Source: CAXXOK01 sp001604115 (GTDB taxonomy: Bacteria > Bacillota > Clostridia > Christensenellales > Aristaeellaceae). Taken from it: 64,000 nt of DNA. The position numbers and the translations under genes are program-made. Below, piece after piece: positions 58,315 to 64,000 of the stretch; position 1 is the stretch's first letter; every line of letters begins with the position of its first letter. The notes under the pieces are model-generated. The model was not told the origin of the DNA and ran no database searches. It saw only the letters and a list, made by a program, of their open reading frames with translations. The stretch spans positions 62,001 to 126,000 of the forward strand of contig JAYFOV010000022.1 of the NCBI GenBank assembly GCA_034928535.1, in the 5' to 3' direction.

Positions 58315-59541
58315 TTACTGGCGCACCAGCGCATCGATGCTGGTGGCGCAGATATCGCCGCACGTCACGCATCCAACCAGCTTATTGTCACAGATATAAG
58401 CAACACAAGGGGTTTCGGCCACGTTCAGGCGTTGAGCGATGCCGTTGGATTTATATACATCTGCCTTGATGAGCTTGAGATCGCAGTGGCACTGCTCATA
58501 CTGCTCCATCAGGCTTAGCTTTTCCCGATCCTCTGCGGATGCCGCGTTGTACACATAGACAATACGCGGCGATGCACCCATGATCTGGCTGCTGAACGTT
58601 TCGCTTTCGGCGATGTATTTTTCCGCCGCATAGCCGGCAATCGCGCCATCTCCCACGGCCGTGGCCACTTGCTTGAGGAACTTGTCACGCACATCACCTA
58701 CGCAAAACACACCCGGGATACAGGTTTCCATGCGCTCGTTGGTGATAACGTATCCCCCGCGGTTCATGTCGATCATCCCGCGGAACATCTCGGTATTGGG
58801 CAGATAACCGATGAAAATAAAGCATGTATCCACCGGCACATCCGTAATTTCACCTGTCTTGGAATGTTTGAGTGCTACGGAGCGCAAATGCTCCTCATCG
58901 CCCCGGAACTCTGCCACACTGGTATTCCAGCGAAATTCCATCTTCTCATTTTGCAGGGCTTCTGCCTTGGCAATTTCATTGCAGTCCATGATGCCTTCAT
59001 CATGCAGCACGGAGACGATAACCTTGTTGGCAAACTTGGTTAGAAACATGCCTTCCTCAATGGCGGCATCACCGCTGCCGATTACCATCACGGTTTTGCC
59101 GGTGTTGGCTGCCGCATCGCAGGTTGCACAGAAGGAAATGCCTTTATCATAGAGATATTTTTCCTCGTTGGCAGCACCAGTCAAGCGCGGCTTGCCGCCG
59201 GAGGCAATAATGACCACCTTGCAGTGGAACTCATTACGGAATGTCTCTACGATTTTGTCTTCCCCGTCCAGCTTCACACTGCGCACATCCGTCAGCTTGA
59301 ACTGCACGCCAAACTTCTTAGCCTGTTTGTGAAACAGCTCCATCAGCCCCAAGCCAGTGCTGCCCTCCGGAAAGCCGGGATAATTCTCGATCTCGTTGGT
59401 ATAGGTGGCCAGGCCACCCAACAAAGCCTTTTCGATAATCAATGTTTTCAGCTTGGCACGGCCGCAGTAAATACCCGCAGTCATGCCGGCTGCGCCACCG
59501 CCGATAATGACCACATCATAGTGTTCAATTCTCTTTTCCAT
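58315..59541 (-). CDS. Thioredoxin-reductase-like flavoprotein with C-terminal thioredoxin-like domain
   Basis: The first ~310 of 408 residues form a TrxB-type FAD/NAD(P)H enzyme: GGGAAGMTAGIYCGRAKLKT, the redox pair in SFCATCDAA, GSGDAAIEEGMFL, and the FAD-closing CVGDVRDKFLKQVATAVGDGAIAG. The last ~90 residues look like a thioredoxin fold (RIVYVYNAASAEDREK...LNVAETPCVAYI) but lack the active-site CxxC; a CGDIC segment sits near the very end instead. It could reduce a TusA or transporter-bound sulfur species. It is the last gene of the sulfur transport operon, with a GGGAT-type site. Confidence 0.88.
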   Translation of the reverse strand: MEKRIEHYDVVIIGGGAAGMTAGIYCGRAKLKTLIIEKALLGGLATYTNEIENYPGFPEGSTGLGLMELFHKQAKKFGVQFKLTDVRSVKLDGEDKIVETFRNEFHCKVVIIASGGKPRLTGAANEEKYLYDKGISFCATCDAAANTGKTVMVIGSGDAAIEEGMFLTKFANKVIVSVLHDEGIMDCNEIAKAEALQNEKMEFRWNTSVAEFRGDEEHLRSVALKHSKTGEITDVPVDTCFIFIGYLPNTEMFRGMIDMNRGGYVITNERMETCIPGVFCVGDVRDKFLKQVATAVGDGAIAGYAAEKYIAESETFSSQIMGASPRIVYVYNAASAEDREKLSLMEQYEQCHCDLKLIKADVYKSNGIAQRLNVAETPCVAYICDNKLVGCVTCGDICATSIDALVRQ

Positions 59542-59564
59542 GATCGCATATCCCTTTCAGCCTT

Positions 59565-60113
59565 TTACATGAAGAATTTTGCCAACAATTTGCTGCCGAT
59601 CCATGCCCCTACCAGCAGGAACGCGGCAAAAACCCACCCGGAAAGCGACAGGGATGCGATGCCGCTGAACAGTGCGCCCACATTGCAGCCGCCGGCCAGC
59701 CGTGCCCCATAGCCCATGAGCAGCCCACCCGCGATAGCAGCCACGACCTGCCGAATGGACTTGATTTTTTTGAACTTGAACTGCGATGCAAGCAAGGTTG
59801 CCAGCAATGCACCAAAAATAATGCCCACATTGAGCATTGTTCCGGTATGGTTCAGGATCCCGGACTGCAAGGTAGCCTGCGCGCCGGCAGTGGAAAAGTA
59901 AAACCATTTTTCCACGTTGCCACCTACCAACTGGTAAAGCCAAGCGCCCCAGTTGGCGAACGTGCCGGATACGCCCCACGGGCTGCCGGAATAGGCAAAG
60001 AGTGCGATCTGCAATATGGACAGCAGCACCGCGCCAGTGATGTATGTAAAGGGGTTCTTGAATACCATCTGATAGTAGCGGTTTTTGCTGATTGTATCCC
60101 ACAACTGTTTCAA
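59565..60113 (-). CDS. YeeE/YedE family half-transporter, second copy
   Basis: A 182-aa membrane protein with about five transmembrane segments. The conserved YeeE/YedE (PF04143) motif GYGARLAGGCNVGALFSGIA contains the Cys that handles thiosulfate in TsuA-type channels. Full YeeE proteins are about 350 aa and hold two such halves; here they are two genes. It starts at TTG (60113-60111) after GGAAGG. It lies between tusA and the flavoprotein gene. Confidence 0.88.
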   Translation of the reverse strand: MKQLWDTISKNRYYQMVFKNPFTYITGAVLLSILQIALFAYSGSPWGVSGTFANWGAWLYQLVGGNVEKWFYFSTAGAQATLQSGILNHTGTMLNVGIIFGALLATLLASQFKFKKIKSIRQVVAAIAGGLLMGYGARLAGGCNVGALFSGIASLSLSGWVFAAFLLVGAWIGSKLLAKFFM

Positions 60114-60178
60114 GTGCCCACTACCTTCCTTCTACGCGTGCTGGTCGCCCTCAAGCATCAAGCGCTGATGACCCCAAG

Positions 60179-60400
60179 TTACTTTTCGATGATGACGTCC
60201 CACTCGCCGTCATCTACCTCTTCCACTTCCACGTTAAAGCCCTGTTTGCGCGCCCATTCAGGAACGTTCTTCATGGCGCAGCTGTGATCAATATGCACCA
60301 CCAATACATCGCCGGCGGCCAGGGTGTTCATCTTCTTTTCGGTTTTCATCAGGGGCACCGGGCAAGCCTCGCCCATGCAATCCAGTTCAAATTCTGCCAT
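60179..60400 (-). CDS. tusA: TusA-family sulfur carrier
   Basis: This 73-aa TusA-like protein has the catalytic CPxP motif in LDCMGEACPVPLMKTEKKM and the family beta strand DVLVVHIDHSCAM. TusA proteins carry persulfide sulfur; the relative TsuB (YeeD) works with YeeE in thiosulfate uptake. An extra Cys occurs at HSCAM. The ATG at 60400 is eight bases after GAGGAGG, which rules out the in-frame ATG two codons upstream (too close). It is between the two YeeE halves. Confidence 0.93.
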   Translation of the reverse strand: MAEFELDCMGEACPVPLMKTEKKMNTLAAGDVLVVHIDHSCAMKNVPEWARKQGFNVEVEEVDDGEWDVIIEK

Positions 60401-60441
60401 GGTCATTTCCTCCTCAAAAACATGTGTATGGCAATCGAGGG

Positions 60442-61134
60442 TCACTCGCCCTGCGTCACGCCCATTTTCTTTCGCTCCCAAAGATCCGCCGCTACATAAA
60501 GGCATGCAATGATAAGCAGCTGGATCACCACTGCGCCAAGCCAGCCAAAAACATCCGGCAAAAACACCCGCGGCGCACCGGCAATGAAGTGCTCAGTCCA
60601 CCAGCCCATGTCCTTTGCACCCCACAGTGAGCCGATTACAAAAAACAGCAGTGCAAGCATCTGCATGGCAAACCCTTCCCCAACGCGCATCAGCGTGCCG
60701 GAAGCGCAACCGCCCGCAATGACCATGCCGATGCCAAACAGCACACCGCCTACTGCCGTTGCAAGGCTCACAGGCATCACATAGCTTTGCCCGGGAATGC
60801 CCGCCCCTGAGGCAAAAGCGCTATATTTGATGGCGGTAAAACCAACAGTGGTAAGGGCCAGCGCAACGAGCACTGCTTTGGTGACCGATGTGCTGCCGGT
60901 GATGCATGGATCCCGCAACGATGCGGTAAAGCAGAAGCGAGATTTTTGCAGCACAAAACCAAAGCACCCGCCAAACAGCCAAAACATGCCAAGGCTGCCC
61001 GACCGTGTGCTGAGCAGGATGCCAATCACAATCATGATGGCGAATACCGCCAACCCAAACGGTAGTTGATTGCGCTTCTTTTTGCGGGTTGCGGCGGGTC
61101 TTTTCCGAATGGATGCATTTGAAGGCTCCGACAT
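60442..61134 (-). CDS. YeeE/YedE family half-transporter, first copy
   Basis: A 230-aa membrane protein with a basic cytoplasmic N-terminus (RKRPAATRKKKRN) and about five transmembrane segments. It has the two YeeE signature regions: KSRFCFTASLRDP with a Cys, and IAGGCASGTLMRVGEG with the second Cys. The gene is first in the operon. I use the ATG at 61134, seven bases after GGGAGG. It complements the second YeeE half; thiosulfate, sulfite-like sulfur or selenium could be the cargo. Confidence 0.9.
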   Translation of the reverse strand: MSEPSNASIRKRPAATRKKKRNQLPFGLAVFAIMIVIGILLSTRSGSLGMFWLFGGCFGFVLQKSRFCFTASLRDPCITGSTSVTKAVLVALALTTVGFTAIKYSAFASGAGIPGQSYVMPVSLATAVGGVLFGIGMVIAGGCASGTLMRVGEGFAMQMLALLFFVIGSLWGAKDMGWWTEHFIAGAPRVFLPDVFGWLGAVVIQLLIIACLYVAADLWERKKMGVTQGE

Positions 61135-61195
61135 ACCAGCACCTCCCAGGTTGCCGTCATGCAGGATCAACCCCTGACGGCTTTCACTGTTTGCC

Positions 61196-61201
61196 ATTAT
61201 A
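61196..61201 (-). promoter_or_regulatory. -10 element of the sulfur transport operon
   Basis: On the minus strand a perfect TATAAT lies about 60 bases before the first YeeE gene. No good -35 is found 17 bases upstream (GTGCCA), typical of a promoter that needs an activator such as the divergent LysR protein. Confidence 0.55.
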
Positions 61202-61228
61202 TCATGGTGCCTGTTGCATGGCACATCG

Positions 61229-61277
61229 CAATTGCTTGTGCAACATTAGACATTTTTATCACAATTGCTATAACAAC
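61229..61277. repeat. Two direct repeats in the LysR-yeeE gap
   Basis: CAATTGCTNNNNCAAC occurs at 61229-61244 and 61262-61277: 12 fixed bases match exactly, with start points 33 bp apart (about three helical turns). Such paired sites are typical of tetrameric LysR regulators. Confidence 0.55.
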
Positions 61278-61287
61278 CATTGATAGC
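61267..61287 (+). promoter_or_regulatory. LysR box (T-N11-A) overlapping the lysR -35
   Basis: GCTAT-N11-ATAGC (61267-61271 and 61283-61287) is a perfect LysR-type inverted repeat. It overlaps the -35 of the LysR gene, predicting autorepression, and lies about 70 bases upstream of the divergent operon's -10. Confidence 0.65.
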
Positions 61288-61308
61288 TGTTGCTGACGGT
61301 GGTATAAT
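61280..61308 (+). promoter_or_regulatory. Promoter of the sulfur-module LysR gene
   Basis: -35 TTGATA (61280-61285), 17-bp spacer, perfect -10 TATAAT (61303-61308). Confidence 0.8.
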
Positions 61309-61376
61309 CTGCGTTAATATCAATACGTGAATTTCTTGTCAGAATGGTTGCCAGAAATGGCAAGGGAGGTATCGCC

Positions 61377-62276
61377 GTGCAATTGGAACATCTGGCCCTG
61401 TTCCTGAAAATTGCTCAGGAAAAGAGTATTTCTAAGGTTGCCAACGCGTCCCATATTTCTCAGCCGGCGCTTAGCCTTCAAATGCAAAAGTTGGAAGATG
61501 CGCTGGGCTGCCGTTTGTTTGAAAGAAGCAACCGGGGTATTCAGCTCACGGAAGCAGGTATTATAACAAAACGTTATGCCGCGCAGATTATGTTCACGCA
61601 TGACCAATTCATGGAGGAGCTGCACAACCTTCGAAACAACCACGATACCTGCCGCGTGGCCGCAACATTGGTCGCCGCCAATTACGCCATTCCTTGTACT
61701 TTGATCAAAGCCAAAGAAAAGTTCCCGGACTTCATCTTTACGCTGGCATCCATGCCATCCCGCGATGTCCTGGAACAGGTGCAGAGCAACCAGGCGGATA
61801 TCGGCTTTATTGTTGGAGAGGCGCATGAGCCTGATCTGTTTTGCAAAAACGTGTTTTCAGACCAGATCGTGTTGGTAGCCGCTAAGGACTATCAGGTACG
61901 CGGAAGCCTTTCGCTGGAAGGTTTGAAAAATCATCCGCTGGTGTTGCTGGATGAAAATTACAGCTACTACCGCCTGCTGGCTGCGCAGCTGCAAAGTATG
62001 GGGTTTCATATGGAAGATTTCCGCGTTTCGTATCATCTGGATTCTACCGAGGCGGTCAAGTCCATGGTCATGGGCGGCAACGGCTTGACCTTTCTGCCCT
62101 ATATGGCCGTCAAGAAAGAAGTCTATCTACAGCAGCTGAAAATCATCGATACCGAAAATTTTTGCCTGCGCTATGATGTGTCCATCATCTGCAAGCAAAA
62201 ACCGGAAAACAGCAATTACCGTATGAGCATGATCAAAAAATACTTTGAAAACATGGTGCCCACTACGATTTGCTGA
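61377..62276 (+). CDS. LysR-family regulator of the sulfur transport module
   Basis: This 299-aa LysR protein has the HTH QLEHLALFLKIAQEKSISKVANASHISQPALSLQMQKLE (cited in parts) and an effector domain with two Rossmann-like lobes. The effector is unknown; CysB/CysL-type members sense sulfur metabolites. It starts at GTG (61377), seven bases after GGGAGG; an upstream ATG lies before that site. Divergence from the yeeE-tusA-yeeE-flavoprotein operon and the LysR box at 61267-61287 make it the likely regulator of that operon. Confidence 0.9.
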   Translation: MQLEHLALFLKIAQEKSISKVANASHISQPALSLQMQKLEDALGCRLFERSNRGIQLTEAGIITKRYAAQIMFTHDQFMEELHNLRNNHDTCRVAATLVAANYAIPCTLIKAKEKFPDFIFTLASMPSRDVLEQVQSNQADIGFIVGEAHEPDLFCKNVFSDQIVLVAAKDYQVRGSLSLEGLKNHPLVLLDENYSYYRLLAAQLQSMGFHMEDFRVSYHLDSTEAVKSMVMGGNGLTFLPYMAVKKEVYLQQLKIIDTENFCLRYDVSIICKQKPENSNYRMSMIKKYFENMVPTTIC

Positions 62277-62499
62277 CCTCTTTGGCCAAGCGGATGGTTA
62301 TTTCCCACACGCCGGGGATGGGTTCAACCACCGAAGCTGCCAGTCCCTGCTTGCCGCAATACCCCAGCAGCGATTCACAAGTGCAGCTATGATCCGTCAC
62401 CACCATCAGCGGCTCCCCGCGATCCAGTTGCTCCCGGTGTTGCATAAGCTTCATCAGGGGCAAGGGGCACATGTCGCCCAGGCAATCCAGCTTGCGCAT
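62263..62499 (-). CDS. TusA-family protein, second copy
   Basis: This 78-aa TusA-like protein has the motif LDCLGDMCPLPLMKLMQ with the CPxP Cys, and a second Cys pair in TDHSCTCESLLGYCG. It is convergent with the LysR gene and overlaps its end by 14 bases. The ATG at 62499 is nine bases after AAAGGAGG. It differs enough from the first TusA to have its own partner, perhaps a selenium- or sulfur-handling enzyme. It is not in the same operon as the transporter. Confidence 0.88.
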   Translation of the reverse strand: MRKLDCLGDMCPLPLMKLMQHREQLDRGEPLMVVTDHSCTCESLLGYCGKQGLAASVVEPIPGVWEITIRLAKEVSKS

Positions 62500-62606
62500 T
62501 ATTGGCCGCCTCCTTTGCCCCATTCTAGCATGCAGCGTTGCGGCTGGCAAGCCAAGCCGGGGTACCCGATGCGCTGCCAGGAAGACCATGATTCAGGAAA
62601 GCAGGG

Positions 62607-63362
62607 ATGGTAATGGTACTTGGCGTGGTCATCCCGGTTTATTGTGGCAGCCAACGCATTGGGGCGGTTGTCACCGCGCTGCGCAGCGCGCTGGAAGCAC
62701 AGCGCCTGCAAGGCCGCCTGGTGCTGGTGGAGGATGGGAGCGATGCCGCCAGCCGTGCCACGGTAACATCCCTTTGGGAAACGCTGCACGGCGTAACTGC
62801 CATACTGCTCGCGCGCAACGTAGGTCAGCAAAGAGCCCTGCACATTGGCATGCAGTATCTGCCGGACTGCGATGTGATCGTGACCATGGACGATGATGGC
62901 TCCCATCCGCCGGAGGTACTGGGGCAGATGCTTTCCCAGTTACATCAGGGCGCAGATGTATGCTATGCGATCCCAAATGCCAGGAGCATCGCTCCATGGC
63001 GTAAAACAGGGGCGTGGCTGCGGGATGTGCTGTTTCGTACATGCCTGGGTTTGCCGCCAGGCATTCGCGTGAGCGCTTACCGTATGATGCGCCAGGAGGT
63101 GGCGCAGGCTATCCACCCAGAAGCAGATGGCTTCCTATACCTCTCCGCAGCCATCATGCAGCATCGCCCCAAAGTGACCAACCTGCATTATGCGGCTGCA
63201 CCGGAACCTGCCAGCCGCTATACACCAACCAAATTGATCCGGCTTTATATCGCCTTGCTGGCACATTACACCTTTGTGCGGAATGTTTTGCCTGGCCATC
63301 GCGCGCCGTGCCACAGCGAAGCGACCGTTCTACCGGGAAGGGGCATGCTATGGGAACCTTGA
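62607..63362 (+). CDS. GT2-family glycosyltransferase
   Basis: This 251-aa short GT-A enzyme has the GT2 N-terminus VVIPVYCGSQRIGAVV, VLVEDGSDAASR, RNVGQQRALHIGMQY, and the DxD-type metal motif TMDDDGSHPPE. It has no membrane anchor beyond a hydrophobic C-terminal stretch. It resembles dolichol/undecaprenyl-phosphate sugar transferases such as ArnC. The substrate is unknown. AGGA lies eight bases before the ATG. It overlaps the next gene by 13 bases; together they may build a cell-surface or secondary metabolite sugar. Confidence 0.85.
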   Translation: MVMVLGVVIPVYCGSQRIGAVVTALRSALEAQRLQGRLVLVEDGSDAASRATVTSLWETLHGVTAILLARNVGQQRALHIGMQYLPDCDVIVTMDDDGSHPPEVLGQMLSQLHQGADVCYAIPNARSIAPWRKTGAWLRDVLFRTCLGLPPGIRVSAYRMMRQEVAQAIHPEADGFLYLSAAIMQHRPKVTNLHYAAAPEPASRYTPTKLIRLYIALLAHYTFVRNVLPGHRAPCHSEATVLPGRGMLWEP

Positions 63363-64000
63363 TGCTGCTGGGCGGTTCCAATGGCCAGCTAAGTGCCGCA
63401 CGCGCTGTGAAGGCGCTCGGCCACAGACTGGTATTGGTAGATTATTTGCAGACTCCTCCTGCCCAAACCCTCTGCGATGTGCATGCACGTGTGAGCACCT
63501 TTGATGTGAACGCATGCATCCAAACGGCCAAAGAGCACCGCATCGACGGCGTTTGCACCGTTGGAACCGATCAGCCCGTGCTCACAGCGGCCTGTGTGGC
63601 CGAAGCGCTGTCCCTGCCATCCCCCATTACCACCGCTACTGCGCGCAAGGCGACCAACAAACGGGATATGAAAGAAGCGTTCCGTTTGCAGGGCATTCCC
63701 CATGTGCCGTTTGCCTACTTCTCGCCTGATCAAAGTTCCGCGCATCTGGCGCAGCTGGGGCAACCCTTGGTCATCAAGCCTCTCGACTCGCAGGGGCAAC
63801 GCGGCGTGTTCAAGGTGCAAACACCCGCCGAAGCGGCGCTTCGATTGCCCGAAACACTGCGCCACTCCCGTGAAAACAGCGCGCTGGTCGAAACCTTTTA
63901 CCCCAGCGATGAAGTTACTTTCTCCGGCTTCCTGTACCAAGGACGGCTTACCCCCCTGCTGCTCACGGATCGTCAACTGCTGGATGATCCTTTGCATATC
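63350..64000 (+). CDS. ATP-grasp enzyme (partial, runs off the window)
   Basis: An open frame of 217 codons begins at ATG 63350, six bases after GAAGGGG, and continues past the end. The N-terminus MGTLMLLGGSNGQLSAARAVKALGH is a PurK/CarB-like pre-ATP-grasp domain. The central part has the ATP-binding segment PLVIKPLDSQGQRGV and the VETFYPSDEVTFSGFLY strand of the ATP-grasp domain. The family forms carboxylate-amine bonds. Its overlap with the GT2 gene suggests a joint pathway, such as amino-sugar or nucleotide-sugar ligation. The C-terminus is not visible. Confidence 0.83.
   Translation, partial: MGTLMLLGGSNGQLSAARAVKALGHRLVLVDYLQTPPAQTLCDVHARVSTFDVNACIQTAKEHRIDGVCTVGTDQPVLTAACVAEALSLPSPITTATARKATNKRDMKEAFRLQGIPHVPFAYFSPDQSSAHLAQLGQPLVIKPLDSQGQRGVFKVQTPAEAALRLPETLRHSRENSALVETFYPSDEVTFSGFLYQGRLTPLLLTDRQLLDDPLHI

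Noticed and set aside
1..64000. Prophage, insertion sequence, CRISPR array or toxin-antitoxin genes
   Set aside because: Both strands were read for integrases, transposases, direct repeat arrays and small toxin pairs; none is supported.

Overview
The window is a compact, moderately GC-rich bacterial chromosome segment with no insertion sequence, phage gene, CRISPR array, rRNA or recognisable tRNA. Gene content and order point to an anaerobic, fermentative Firmicute of the Clostridia type. Evidence: the conserved block rbgA-rnhB-comM-dprA-topA-trmFO-hslV-hslU, two [FeFe]-hydrogenases, bifunctional AdhE preceded by Rex-like operators, a Feo iron system with a DtxR-type regulator, and strong GGAGG ribosome binding sites with frequent TTG/GTG starts. 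The species cannot be named from the sequence alone.

Layout. 1-4.4 kb: a partial gene, an exported protein of unknown function, and capG/capF of UDP-N-acetyl-L-fucosamine synthesis. 4.6-6.7 kb: an Rrf2 regulator and metY, sharing a putative operator. 6.8-9.1 kb: a CofE-like protein, a DEAD-box helicase and a TSCPD protein. 9.3-26.6 kb: a long leftward housekeeping array (yraN, glyA, SRP RNA, hslU, hslV, a secreted hydrolase, trmFO, topA, dprA, comM, a 1404-residue double glycosyltransferase, rnhB, rbgA). 26.8-30.0 kb: rmuC, recR, ybaB and a DUF4097 protein. 30.2-39.6 kb: a LysR regulator, then a rightward six-gene run: adhE, an APH-fold kinase, a 2Fe-2S protein, a PAS-containing sensory [FeFe]-hydrogenase, a SpoIIE-type phosphatase and a group-B-like [FeFe]-hydrogenase.

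39.7-44.7 kb: an N-acyl-D-amino-acid deacylase divergent from a sugar kinase / class II aldolase / DUF362-ferredoxin operon. 44.9-50.1 kb: a phnDCEE-type ABC importer with a cytoplasmic 5'-nucleotidase. 50.1-50.8 kb: a gene-free region with two tandem DnaA-box-like repeats. 50.8-54.8 kb: feoA-feoA-feoB, a Cys-rich FeoB-associated peptide, and a DtxR/MntR-like regulator; three related palindromes lie before feoA and feoB. 54.9-58.2 kb: two SDR enzymes divergent from a TetR regulator. 58.3-62.5 kb: a sulfur (or selenium) module of two half-size YeeE/YedE proteins, two TusA-like proteins, a thioredoxin-reductase-like flavoprotein and a LysR regulator. 62.6-64 kb: a GT2 glycosyltransferase and a truncated ATP-grasp enzyme.

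The most interesting system is the 31.2-39.6 kb module. A hydrogenase carrying a PAS sensor sits between a kinase-like protein and a phosphatase, and is co-directional with the NADH-consuming AdhE and a second hydrogenase. Two Rex-like sites precede it. This suggests that H2 (or ferredoxin redox state) and NADH/NAD+ are read together to control hydrogen versus ethanol formation. The sulfur module and the metal-operator layout of feo are secondary candidates.
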